Source: Symsagittifera roscoffensis (Eukaryota > Xenacoelomorpha > Acoela > Convolutidae). From it: a stretch of 64,000 nt of DNA. The notes under the pieces are model-generated. The model saw only the letters and a program-made list of their open reading frames with translations, was not told where the DNA came from and searched no databases. Below, piece after piece: positions 1-10,853 of this stretch (the first letter of the stretch is position 1; each line of letters begins with the position of its first letter). The translations under genes were made by a program, and so were the position numbers. The stretch spans positions 16,158,660 through 16,222,659 of the forward strand of contig NC_087069.1 in the NCBI RefSeq assembly GCF_963678635.1. The letters are read 5' to 3'.

Positions 1-2719
1 AGGCATTCACCCATCTCTCGCAAGCTTTTCTCATTCCCGGCCAGTCAAACCTATGAAGTATCCTTTGTTGTACTTTATCTATCCCCTGGTGGCCCATCTG
101 GTCGTGTGATCTGAAAAGCACCTCCGTTTGGTACAATTGTGGTAGTATGATGAGGTTGTGTTTGTGTAATATCTTTTCCTCATCTCTTCTCTTGCACGCT
201 ACCACCCCTTCAGCTGTGTGATAAAGTAAGTCTCTCTTTTCTTTGTAGAACTGGCTCAAGATCTTGTAGCTGTCTTCCTCAAGTTCCCCCTTCTCCCTGA
301 CTCCCGAATGGATCCATTTGGAGAGGTTACTTGTCATTTTGTCATTCTTCTGGGCCCTTATTAGGTCAGACAGCCTATATCTCGCCTTAACGTGCTCCTT
401 TAGCGCCATGATCTGTCCATTCATCTCACCAGGGTTGTGGATGTCATCGCTCAGTTTCACACATATCATCCTTTTCACGATTTTCATGTCGTCTTCTGGT
501 ACCAGATTCGTTCTGACGTTTGAGTTGCACGATAGTTCCCTAAGTGGCTTTCTTGAAACCGCTATTTTCTCGAGCTCTTCACCACCTCGTACCTCTTGTA
601 TTTCCTGATTGTACGTTCCTGAAGATGGATCCGTCTGTAATTCCCTGTCGTGTTGTCTTATCTTCCCTTCCGCCAGTATCATGCATAGACTGTCCTGGTC
701 TTCGCTGCTCTCATCCGAGTCTTCATCCCATTCTTCACGCTCCCCGGACAATTTCCCTTCTCCGGCTTCTTCTTCTTCCATGAATCTGGACCACTCCCCG
801 GACTCTTGATCTAAGCCCAGGTGCTCAACCTCTTCTCTGAATGTCACTTTCTTATCCCTGACTTTTGTCTGCTCCAGAATAATTTCGGGGATTTTTTCAA
901 CTAGTGATCGCACAACATCCTTGCTATCAGTGACGCTTCCTTTTGAGAAGTCAGTATTGTTCACTGTTTCTTCTCTCCGAAGTATGGTTAGTTCCGGTGC
1001 CTCCTGACCTTTCCCTTGGATCATGGGCTTATCATCTGATAGTTTCTCAAGCAACCTCATTAAGTCTTCATCTATTCGGACCGTTCCCTCCTCTACCTGG
1101 ATGAGATCATAACCTTTTGCCTTGAGCGTTTCCCTCACGATCTTGGACTTGAGCATTATTCCTATCGGAATCCCTCTGCTTTTCTTCAAGATGGTTTTTT
1201 CAAGAGGCTCTTTCGGCAATTCGGGATGATCTTCAATCGGTTTGCCTGATTTGTCCAGCCATCTCGTGAGTGGAAGACTGTCGTACGTTTCCTTTTCCAT
1301 GAAGGAGAAGCCATCTTTGATCTCAGGTCTGTCCGCCTCTCTTTGTTCTTGTCTCTCGTAGAACTCCGTCTTCTTGCTCAAGCTGTCGGCATTTTGATGT
1401 TTATCTCGTGTTCTGTGCTCAATTATCATATTGTATCCGTCCAAGTGAACTATCCACCTCCCAATATAGCTCTGGTCCATTGAGTACGTTTTCAGCCAGC
1501 TTAGTGCTCGGTTGTCGACTCGCAGCTTGAAGGGCTCACTGCCTAGGTATGCTCTATATTTTTCGACAAAGGTGACCACTGCGAACATCTCCGCTTTCGG
1601 TGCTCCGTACTTCATTTCTGTGTCACTTAGGACTTTGCTCCCGTATGCTATTGGTCTCAAGACTGTCTTCCCATTCCATTCTTGTTCTTGATGGAGAATC
1701 CCAGAAATCGCGACTACCGACGCATCCGTGTCCAGCACGTACATCCCCTTCTCAGTCGGCATACCCAGTACTGGTGCCTCGCATAGCTCTTTCTTTATTC
1801 TCTGGAATGACTCTTCTGTCGCGTTGTTCCACGTGAACTTCTTGCCCTTGTGTCTCATTAACTGTTGCATCGGGTATACCTTGTCCGCATAGCCTTTGAT
1901 GAATTCTCTGTAGTAGTTAGCGAAGCCCAGGAAGCTCATCAGCTGGTGTTCCGTCTTTGGTGACTTCCAGGTTAGGACTGCCTCCACGGCGTCTGGATCA
2001 GGTCTGATACCGTGCTTGTCTACCATCCTTCCCAAGTATGTAATTGAGTCCTTGAGTATCTCGCACTTTGATGGTTTACACTTCAGCCCCGATCTTTTCA
2101 TGCACGCGAACACCTCGTCAAGCCTCTCAATGTGGTCTTCTAGTGTTGGCGTTGCTATTACCACGTCGTCCACGTAGCACATTACCAGGTTGCCATACTT
2201 CTTCGTCACGCCTATCAACGCGTGTGCCATCAGCCGCTGAAACGTGGCTGTTGCATTGCAGAGTCCAAACGGCATCCGTTTCCATTGAAACAGACCCAAC
2301 TCGCAGGCGAACCCTGTCTTATCCCTGTCTTGCTTCCTTAATGGTACCTGCCAAAAGGCCGAGCCTAAATCAAGAGTCGTAAAAAATTTCGCATCACCTA
2401 ACTTCGAGAGGCTCTCATCAATTCTAGGTATGGGATAGGCATCCTTCACCGTGACGGAGTTCAGGTATCAAAAGTCACAACAAAACCTCAACTGGTCGCC
2501 TTTCTTTTTGGCCATCACTACTCCACACGCCCACGGTGACTTGGATGGTTCTATCATGTCATACTCTAGTAACGTCTCGATTTCTTTTCTACACGCGTCC
2601 GATTTGTGTGGGGTCATGCGCCTCGCCCCCTCCCTGTGTGGTACCGCGTTTTCCTCAAGTTCTATTTCATGCTCAACAAAGTTACAACACCCGATATCCG
2701 CCTTATGCCTCGAAAAAAC
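1..2719 (-). pseudogene. Element C pol: reverse transcriptase, RNase H, linker and start of integrase
   Basis: This reads in the same frame as the gag and protease blocks upstream. After a TAG at 2723-2725 and a TGA at 2468-2470, where B has an arginine just after the RT FCCDF motif, the frame stays open to the window edge. The RT catalytic YVDD is encoded at 2165-2176. The RNase H acidic motif (DTDAS) lies near 1710-1735. A long acidic linker follows, and the edge cuts inside the integrase zinc-binding HHCC region, after the two histidines. The product would copy genomic RNA into cDNA in the virus-like particle and degrade the RNA strand. The two nonsense codons make it a pseudogene unless read through, which nothing here supports. 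Confidence 0.88.
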
Positions 2720-2722
2720 TTC

Positions 2723-4885
2723 CTAGTTCCGCTCTAGTACGTCCTTGATGGCTTCGAGCTGTTCATCTTTCAGTTTGCCCCTCAAATGTTCAATCTCCGG
2801 CAGAACCGGTTTATCAGTTTGCATTTCATCTAGTGTGGGTCGCTCTGGAAAGTTCGAACAGCTCGAAAGCCCATCGTCCGTTTCTGACTTAAGTGATTTG
2901 ATAAGACCTGAAGAATCTTTTATTCTCTGCAATCGTCTCAAGATACAAATTTTGTCCCTGTGATTGGGACAATTAACAACTTCATTTTGTTTTGAGTTTT
3001 CAATCGTTTCGTATCGAGTTTTAACCGGTGAAGCATATCCCAGCTTCCTCCCTCTCTGTATCGTGATCGGTATATCAAGGGTATTCAACAAGACACTGAC
3101 GCAGAGGCCACTCTTCGTTATCGAAAATGATCTTCCTAAAACAGCAGCGCTTTGACTATTAGGATTTGGAACTATACACACTTGCTTGTTATCGCTTAGT
3201 TCATTATAATTTTTCATCCTCAAGCTTACGATTGCCGCTTCATTAGCTTTTAGCCTCACTCTCCTACTCAAGAATACCGGTGCTTTGTTTTCATTTGCCA
3301 TTATTAAATTTACCGGTTTGATTGCGTACCTCCTATCCGGGTTCCGTATCCTGAACATTGCATTATTTAGATCAATCGTTACGTCGAAATTCCTGATGAA
3401 GTCTCTGCCCAAAATGAATCGGTCAGATTCATCTAGGTTTTCTACCACGATAAAGCTCATCCACAGGTTACGTTCCCCCAAATTGAGGGCTATTATCGGC
3501 GTCCTGCCCAGCACCCGAAGGGCCCCTTTGTTTGCAGCTGACAGCCGTATTCTCGAGTCTATCAAGTCACCTTTGTCAAAGCCCATCTTTTCCCATGTTT
3601 CGATTGGTATGACGCTCAAGACTGCTCCCGTGTCAAGTAATCCACGCAACTGAGTCTTTTTGCCATTTATGTCTAGCACGTGCCCTGTCACATCTGCCTC
3701 CGTCCCAATGTGCATTGCATCTTCTTCAAGCATGGCGCAGTGTCCAATCGATCTCACCTTCAACTCTTCTTTCACCACGTAGATTTGTCCAATTAGGTCT
3801 TCGTCACATGTTATCATCGTCTTGGTATAGATGTTGATTCCATCTATATTCAGCATCACCTCGTGTGGACCATAAGCTTCAGTGTACCTATTATCAACAC
3901 GTACCGACTTGCTGCCCCCTCTCGTGAGTAGTCCTCTGAGCGCTCTAGAAGTCGTTTGTGGACTTATTCCACTCAAGTAGTCTGCATACACGTCAATGTG
4001 CATTATCGTCTGGTCGCTCGGCTCGCTCAAGTTTCTGGTTACCTCGTGGCCGCCCACTGTGATTATCGACATTATTCTTGCTCCGATTTTCGATATTCCA
4101 TAAGGTTTACCTGTCACCATTTTCACGGTGTTACAATTCCCAGTCTTTGTTGAGCCCGTTCTAGCCTCTGGTATTGAGTTCGATCCGGTTAATGCTTCGT
4201 TAAAACTCTGTCTTTCGATCTCCAACTTTAGTCGTTGCTCTATTTCTTTCGCAGCCAGATCCTGTTTCACTTTGGCAATTGCTTCCGTCGCCGCTTCCTC
4301 ATAATTTATCTCTAGAGAGTTCCCGGCCGTGGATTCTATCGCACCGTTAACATGTGTTACAGCTTTCACTGTCTTTGTCGGCAATTCGTTGTTTGGTGCT
4401 CCTAAGTTCCTAGATTCAAACTCGTTTTGCCTGTTCCGTTGATTCTGCACCGCCGCTAATGCCAACTTATGTTTGGGGTGATTCTGGTCCTTGACCGCTT
4501 CCCAGAACAAGGGACAATCCATTCTGAAGTGCCCCTCCTGGTTACAGAAGAAGCATCTGGCGCCTATCTTGATGATTAAGCCATTATAGTACTCGTGTTC
4601 CTCCATCTGGCTCATATCCTCCTCATCCGGTGCATACCCTAGGCTCTTCATGCCTTGTTTGTACGTTGTGCAGTCAGCCACGTGATGATCCGCTGACCCG
4701 CAGTTCGCGCATGATCTGCGCTTGTCCATATCATCTCTAGGTTTGTACCATGATGACCTCTGGGGTTGGCTTCCCCCTTGCGTGTTCCTGTTTTCTGAAT
4801 ATGAGTATTTCTTAGGTTTCATCAGCATGTATTCTCTTGATTTTTGTCTCATTTCTTCTGGGGTGGGTGCGCTGTCCTTCGACAA
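2723..4885 (-). pseudogene. Element C nucleocapsid and aspartic protease segment
   Basis: This 720-codon segment lies between two nonsense codons. Two CCHC zinc knuckles (C-X2-C-X4-H-X4-C) sit at residues 59-72 and 111-124 and would bind genomic RNA. A retropepsin-like protease carries the catalytic DTGA at residues 418-421 and the supporting ILGRD at 491-495. Between them is a region of about 250 residues conserved in A and B that I cannot assign. The segment ends with the region leading into reverse transcriptase. It is in frame with gag upstream, so gag and pol form one polyprotein. The terminal TAG at 2723-2725 falls where B has a sense codon. Confidence 0.88.
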
Positions 4886-4888
4886 TGT

Positions 4889-5941
4889 TTAGTATGTTGC
4901 TAACATTGTCCTTAAGTCATCACATTTTACCCCATCAATGAACTTCGAGGCAATGCTAAAGTTCCTTCTGTTTGTCGACTCCTCTGGGTCACTCCTCCTT
5001 CTCAAGCTCTCGAGGTCATCTAGGAACCGATCTATTGACTCGTCGTCCCTCTGCCTTCTCTTTTCAAATCGCATCATCGCTTGGTGACCCTTCATGCCTG
5101 ACCCGAATCGATTCAGCAATATCTCGAAGATTTTGTCCGCGGTGTCGCGTTCTTCTTCCTTCTTTGCGACCACGCATTTTAATGCCGTTCCTTCTAAGTT
5201 GCTCAGTATGGCTGTACATGCTTGTCTTTCGTCATTCAAGTTATCTTGCTCTAGATGTAATCTCATCACTTCCACCCAAGTGTCAATGCATCCATCGGAG
5301 TCGTCTTTGAATTCTTTTGGCTTCTTGAATGTCTTTCTTGATTTTCCCTCTCTCCTGTCGCTCGAGTCAGCGTTCCTCGTGGCGAAGGCCTCTAGAGTCC
5401 TGTTCATCATCTCCCAAGTGCTGGCCCATGTCATAGCATCCGGTCCTGTGTTGCTGTTAGCTGTCGAATCTCCCGGACCAGTCGTTGTATTCGACGTTCC
5501 ATTCTTCATTATTGTTTTCGCAGCTGTTGGTGCTATGCTCATCGCATCCCTGGTTATGGGCAACGGTGTCGATTGCCGTTTGTTCCTTTGTGGTTCTACA
5601 AAGTCAACTCTGGTGCCTTGCGTACGATCCGCTGCCGGTCTTTCTTGTGAAGTAGAACTTCTCAAGATTGCATCCAATTTCGCCTGTATTGCACACGAAC
5701 TCTCGGTCTGACTCTTGCTCATTGTGTCCATTCTCCTTTCCAGGCTTCCTAATTGGCTGTTGACATCATCATATCGGTTTTTCAACTGTTGCATGTCTTT
5801 TTTGATGTTGTTTTCTCGTTCTTCATTGGTGGCTTCTACCTTATCTGACATTTCCTTGAGTCTCTCATCTGTTGCCTTAGCTAGGTTAAAATAACTGTCT
5901 AGATACTCGTGCTTGTTGTATCTTAACTCTTTTTTTATCAC
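4889..5941 (-). pseudogene. Element C gag, coiled-coil and capsid segment
   Basis: The first third of this 350-codon stretch is a charged heptad-like coiled coil. A serine/threonine-rich linker follows, then a capsid-like retrotransposon gag domain over about the last 150 residues, with the conserved block DTWVEVMRLHLEQ and a basic patch FEKRRQRDDES. Virus-like particle assembly is the inferred role. It is separated from the protease segment by a single TAA at 4889-4891, at a position where B encodes tyrosine. Upstream, a TAG at 5981-5983 and a TAA at 6068-6070 cut it off from the first gag block in the same frame. The start at 5941 is only the first methionine after those stops. Confidence 0.85.
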
Positions 5942-6067
5942 CTCTCTATCTTCTTCACTGTGCTTCAGTCTTTTGTCAATCTAATTTAGTTTCGCCAACA
6001 AGTCACCCAGCTCAATGGTAGTCTCTTCATGGTCAGCTGTCGGTCTTTCTTTGGCCGTAGCCTCTGC

Positions 6068-6601
6068 TTAAGCGTGTTCCTCTCTTGGGTTGGCTTCTGT
6101 CGTCTTCGTGCTCACTGTCCCAAATGACCGTGCTCTTTCAGCTTTTGGTTCTTCAGTTACGTTTTCTTTCGTTTTTATTCCAACCATTATTGCCAACTTC
6201 TCCGTAAAAGATGTCCTTTTTACTTGAGAGTCTTCTTTCACCGTTTCTTCGGTGTTGCCTATTGCATCTTCCGCGTCGTCTATCGGTGAGAACTCTATGG
6301 GTTTTGGGTTTGGTTCTTCTGCATTGGGCATTGGAGTTGACTCTGTCGCCATTTTCCCTGTTTCATCCACACTTTGATCGGGTGTCTCTAGATCAATCTC
6401 GATGGTGGGTTCTACTGGCTCCCCTTCCGTGCCCTCTTTTGCCCTGTTCTCCGATGTACTCCTTGTGCTGACCATGTTAACTGAAAAGTTCTTCTTTGTT
6501 ATCTTTGGGCCCATTGATGTTGTTCCAAGCAGCGATGAGTTATATTTCGTGTTTGATCCACTTGACCTTTTTTCGAGCACCGGTACCCTACTCCGTCTCA
6601 T
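6068..6601 (-). pseudogene. Element C gag, N-terminal segment
   Basis: The segment begins at an ATG matching the first methionine of gag in element B (55897), with nearly the same first 30 residues, so this start is well supported. The sequence is basic at the N-terminus, then acidic and rich in Thr, Ser and Glu, as in disordered matrix-like gag regions. It ends at a premature TAA (6068-6070); the same frame continues downstream through the coiled coil and capsid. No transmembrane segment or signal peptide is seen. The function is inferred only from position. Confidence 0.85.
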
Positions 6602-6899
6602 TATTTCTATTTACAATTGCTTTTATTTACAATTTTATTATATACACAATTCTATTCTAAGAGTAAAAAAAATTTTTGTGGTAACAAATTCTGTACAACG
6701 TGTTAAAAACCTTGTTCCAATTTTCTTTCTAAAACCTCAGAAAAATTTCCTTTAATGTGGTCCCAACCGTACCTGTTTCGATTAGTCTTATTCTGTCTTA
6801 AAACACACTTGTTGTAATTTTTATACCGTCCCAAGATTTCCAATTACCGTCTCTACTCTTCTTTGTACCGTCCCAGGCTTCGTTCTACCGCCCCAAGAC

Positions 6900-7700
6900 T
6901 GTTCGGTACTATCACAGTACTTCCCGCCAGTGTCCCAAGACCCTTGTTCCAAGACTACTGTCCCAAGACTAGTGTCCCAAGACTACTGTCCCAAGAATAG
7001 TGTCCCAAGACTACTGTCCCAAGACTAGTGTCCCAAGGTTAGTGTCCCAAGACTACTGTCCCAAGACTAGTGTCCCAAGACTACTGTCCCAAGACTAGTG
7101 TCCCAAGACTACTGTCCCAAGACTAGTGTCCCCAGACTACTGTCCCAAGACTAGTGTCCCAAGGCTACTGTCCCAAGACTAGTGTCCCAAGGCTACTGTC
7201 CCAAGACTAGTGTCCCAAGGCTACTGTCCCAAGACTAGTGTCCCAAGGCTAGTGTCCCAAGACTACTGTCCCAAGACTAGTGTCCCAAGACTAGTGTCCC
7301 AAGACCCTTGTCCCAAGACTACTGTCCCAAGACCCTGTCCCAAGACCCTTGTCCCAAGACCCTTGTCCCAAGACCCTTGTCCCAAGACCCTGTCCCAAGA
7401 CCCTTGTCCCAAGACCACTGTCCCAAGACCACTGTCCCAAGACCCTTGTCCCAAGACCCTGTCCCAAGAACCTGTCCCAAGACCCTTGTCCCAAGACCAC
7501 TGTCCCAAGACCCTGTCCCAAGACCCTTGTCCCAAGACCACTGTCCCAAGACCCTGTCCCAGGACCACTGTCCTCGAGACTGTATCAAGACTGTTCTGGT
7601 CCAACACTGTCCCAGTATTGCACTGTCCCGAGACTGTCCCCAGACTGCTCTGTCCCAAGACTTCTTCGGTACTGTCCCAAGACTCGTCACGGAGTGTCTG
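6900..7700 (-). repeat. 14-bp G-rich tandem array in the leader of C
   Basis: The plus strand shows roughly fifty head-to-tail copies of a 14-bp unit, GTCCCAAGACTACT and variants ending CTAGT, CCCTT or CCACT, with occasional 13-bp units. In the element's sense orientation each unit contains CTTGGGAC. The same array occurs at the same place in B. The unit length is not a multiple of three, so it is not a coding repeat. A role in RNA structure, packaging or gag binding is possible but not shown. Confidence 0.92.
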
Positions 7701-8543
7701 GATATCGGATCTGTTTCTTCTTCGTTGTAGGGTCTTCTTGATTCACCGTACCTTGTACCACCACTCAAGCTCTAGTAAAATTTCCCCAAAAACCCTCTCT
7801 TAAAAGCCAAATGCTGACCCCCCTTTCCTTTTTGGTTATCTCTATTTCAATGTTCCAAGCAACTTGAGACCAAAACCTGTGCGCAGGTATCTTGTGATCA
7901 CCTGTTCGTATAAAACCAAACACGAATCCTCACCAAAATTCAACAAAAATCTAAGTAAGAAAAATATTAAAACAGAAAAATGAGTCCACCTAAAATTCAA
8001 AGGTGACCAATGTCTACCTTTCGTCAAAAAAAAAATGTCTGGTACCTAATTGCCACGCGTTTTCCTCCCCCCACTAGTGATCTTATGGGGTATCACAAAA
8101 GCTATCTATATTCGGTCCCCCCTACCAAACCAACCAGCGTACCAGCCTTAACTCGAGTTAAATTTTGGATATCCACCTATTATTACCAACGCGTGTTATG
8201 GCTAATGTAACTAAATCAACGATGTCGATTAATTAGTTACTCTAGTTTCCCCCCTTTTTACAATTTGCAACCGCTCACCTCTAACCTAACCAGCCCCCCT
8301 TCTAACCTCCCCCCTTTCTAGCCCCCCTTCTTAAGCCTAAAAATTACCTTAAGCGCCGGGTGCTAAACCTCTCAAGAGAAAACCGTAGACCTGTTTCCAG
8401 GCCTGCTTAAGTAAAAACGTTCCTCAAAACCGGGGGATTTCGCTTATCCAATTTTACACTTATCTCCTATAATGTAATGTGGATTTTAACGATACCCGTT
8501 CTGCCCAACTTGAGAACTCGAGAACTGTCAAATCCTTCTTGGC

Positions 8544-8735
8544 TGCTTTCCCACTCGACTGATCACCTGTTCCAGTCCAGTCTCCTATTGGTTCAGCTCA
8601 TGTGTTCCTGAACCAGTTTCCCACTCGGCCGGTCACCTCTTCCAGTCGAGTCTCCTATTGGTTCAGCTCAAGTGCTCCTGAACAACCTTCCCACTCGGCT
8701 GGTTACCTCTTCCAGTCAAGTCTCCTTGTTGTCCA
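8544..8735 (-). repeat. 70-bp direct repeats, about 2.7 copies (C)
   Basis: The block starting TTTCCCACTCG recurs at 8547, 8617 and 8687 with a period of 70 bp. The equivalent repeats in B start at 58155, 58225 and 58295, also 70 bp apart. The last copy is partial. They lie on the LTR-proximal side of the 14-bp array. Confidence 0.88.
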
Positions 8736-9206
8736 GCTAAGTTCCAAGCTATCTGAAAACCCTTGACAACGCCCCACACTCGGGCACTTTATTAAGGTTA
8801 CTGGGTTAAATTGCTAGGTTGATCGAAACGATCGAACTTGTAAAACAGTATGGGTATACTATTTTAATTAATATAAAGGTTTGATCCAACTGATCTGGTG
8901 TCAAAGTCACTGTCTTTTTTCGTTTTATGGTTTTTGTTCCTTTTTCTATTCTTTTTTGGTTTTTGTTTTGCTTTTTGTCTTTTTGCTCGTGTTTTTGTCC
9001 CCCTAGTTGCCCCCCTTTACTCGGTTAGCTAAGCCTCGTTCGGAGAGCGTACCAGGAAGTTTTTCTCGAGTTTTCTTAAAAAGCTATCACGGTACAACCG
9101 GAAGGTTTGCACGTTCCTGTCGAACCGTACCGCCGGTACTCTAGAATGGGCATTCAGCCCGAAGCTGTCTCAAGTGGGTTTGACTCCGTAGTCATGATGT
9201 CGTAAA

Positions 9207-9221
9207 CACCCAGGAGCGCCA
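9207..9221 (-). promoter_or_regulatory. Candidate primer-binding site of C
   Basis: In element orientation the motif is TGGCGCTCCTGGGTG, 11 nt inside the LTR end. It starts with TGG, as a site pairing with a tRNA CCA end should. The same 15 nt occur at the equivalent place in B and in both A-family leaders, although the sequences around them differ. I could not match it to a known tRNA 3' end. Confidence 0.5.
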
Positions 9222-9232
9222 TAAAAACACTA

Positions 9233-9903
9233 TGTAACATTCGTCTACTGCAGTCACACATGAGGCTTAAGAAAAATAGGCCCTATAACTATTGGCTCAA
9301 GAGTCAGGGACACTATCTCTTGTGTTTTTCCACCTCAAATCAGTCGGAGCCAATTCGGTTCGCTTGTGACATGAGACTAGGACCCGCTACTGCTTAAGGC
9401 TACTACCAAAATATCCCCCCACTCTAGAATTAAGAACGTCCCCATACTTAGGTCTCAAAATACCCAAAATTCATGAACGCCGTTAAAAACCGGGTCGGAA
9501 CAATTCGTTAAGTTACTTTTTTATTAGACAGTGGAACTTTGATCCATTTCAGATGGATCAACCTAAAACTCGCCTTACCTCAACATAACAATTATAAAAC
9601 ACACTCTAGAATTTAAATTTGTACTCACATAGTAGCACGCTCAAGAACCAGGAATTAAATAAGTCGGTAAACAACTCAAGAATCAATAAAGTAACTAAAA
9701 TGAGTTTAATGTTAGTCAGTTTCAACAACAAGAACAAGTTTTTTCTCTAGACTGCAAGTTCTCGTGAACCACTGGGACACTCTAGCTGTCCACCTTTCCA
9801 CCGAAGGTTCACTCTGGTCCAGTTAATAATAGTATTCCAATCGCAACAATCCAATTCGTGGGAATGCTCTCGTCTCTGTTTCAGATGGGACAGATCTACT
9901 CCC
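9233..9903 (-). mobile_element. Truncated 5' LTR of element C
   Basis: It is homologous to the 908-bp LTRs of element B, with more differences than the B pair show between themselves. The inner end is intact (TGTAACATTCG on the plus strand, so the LTR ends in ACA). About 230 bp of the outer, promoter-side end are missing; at 9903/9904 the sequence switches abruptly to an A-type element tail. C may therefore lack its normal upstream promoter region. Confidence 0.85.
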
Positions 9904-10853
9904 AGAGTGTACAGTGCGTATCAGCTGGACATTGGAGCAGGAGCTTTTAAGCGAGCTTTTGTAATTCATTGGAATGCAGTGACCACCGCAGTAAAGAGAA
10001 TTTCTACGACGAGTTAATGTGACGGAAGGGAGAAAGAAGACATGTTGAAGGAAGAACTGGAGAGAAACGTGACGATGTGCCTCCACAACAGCTTCTGCCG
10101 AAAAAGAATCTAATGTGGATCCCCTACCTTGTTGTAAGCAAAGAGTAGAAGAGCAGAAGTGTTGGAGGACTGCTTCCAACAGCGTCAGAATAGCTACCGA
10201 CGTGTTGCATGACACAGAGACTGAAAGTGCGGAGTCAATGTCTCAGGAGGAGGAGATGGAACATTGACAATTGGCCAAAAAACAAGATGCAAAAAGAAAG
10301 AAATTAGAAGAATTTAGAAGTTTCAGAAATTGTAAACGACGAACAAAGGAAGAAACAAAGAAGTGATGAAAGAGAAGTTGTTAATACTCATAACTATTTT
10401 GTATGTGACAAAAAGCTCAAGTGAGGAACAAAGCAACCAATTGAAAATGAAAAAAAAACCTTTAGTTGATTTTTGAATATGAAAGAATTTGTTGCGTTTA
10501 TAAATTTGCATTTTGATTTTAGTTAGTGGCTTTAGAGACACTTACTGATTGCTTAGAAAGGCTTGAGTGAAGAGTATATTTAAATATTCCAGCCTTCATG
10601 ATTGTTTTTACTCAACTTAGACGACTGATTACTTTGTGGTGACATGAAAGGCTGGGGTAATCTCTTGAAGAGGGAGATTATTTCATTGTTCCTTCTAGCC
10701 ACAGAGTTCCTTAATTTTAATATCCAGGACCAACAACAACTAATTTTCCAAATGGAAGAAGCATAGGGATAATTTTAGCTTGTTGGTTGGCAGGATTGCC
10801 CTGCAAACTGACACCTCTTAAAATCTCAGAGAAAAAACTTTAAATCAGGGCAT
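9904..10853 (+). pseudogene. 3' tail of an A-type element: ORF6 remnant plus 3' untranslated region
   Basis: This matches 38311-39262 of element A along its whole length. The first 220 bases are the remnant of the small basic last protein (ORF6), now with internal stops; the rest is the 3' untranslated tail. It leads directly into the A-family LTR at 10854, as expected for the 3' end of an element. It shows that another A-type element once lay upstream and shared that LTR with A. Confidence 0.85.

Larger units (their letters stand above)
6602..9232 (-). other. Leader (5' untranslated region) of element C
   Basis: This non-coding leader lies between the LTR and the gag start. Reading with the element, it holds a candidate primer-binding site (9207-9221), a block conserved with B's leader, about 2.7 copies of a 70-bp repeat, a long array of 14-bp repeats, and an AT-rich stretch before gag. 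It matches 55898-58839 along most of its length. Long apparent reading frames inside the array, on both strands, result from the repeats lacking stops and are not genes. Confidence 0.8.
1..9903 (-). mobile_element. Element C: 5' part of a giant Ty3/gypsy LTR retrotransposon, cut by the window edge
   Basis: On the minus strand the order is truncated 5' LTR (9233-9903), leader (6602-9232), and gag-pol (6601 to beyond base 1). It closely resembles element B, which begins its coding region at 55897. The gag-protease-RT-RNase H-integrase order and the fused gag-pol frame mark it as Ty3/gypsy type. The upstream end of its LTR is missing and is replaced at 9904 by the tail of an A-type element. The rest of C lies outside the window to the left. 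All visible coding blocks are in one frame and are broken only by stop codons. Confidence 0.9.

Noticed and set aside
318-2748. Plus-strand open frames opposite the pol of C
   Set aside because: They are antisense shadows of the minus-strand pol frame and show no independent conserved features.
2468-6070. Stop-codon reassignment or programmed readthrough in gag-pol of C
   Set aside because: All three stop codons occur, at positions that are sense codons in B or A, so ordinary nonsense mutation is simpler.
6900-7700. CRISPR-like array
   Set aside because: Units are contiguous 14-mers with no unique spacers and no cas genes, and they sit in a eukaryotic retrotransposon leader.
7210-7803. Long open frames on both strands in the 14-bp array (also 56370-57306)
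   Set aside because: The repeat unit has no stop in several frames, so all frames stay open; the proteins are Ser-Gln-Asp-Pro-Cys or Gly-Gln-Trp repeats with no start context and no conservation between copies.
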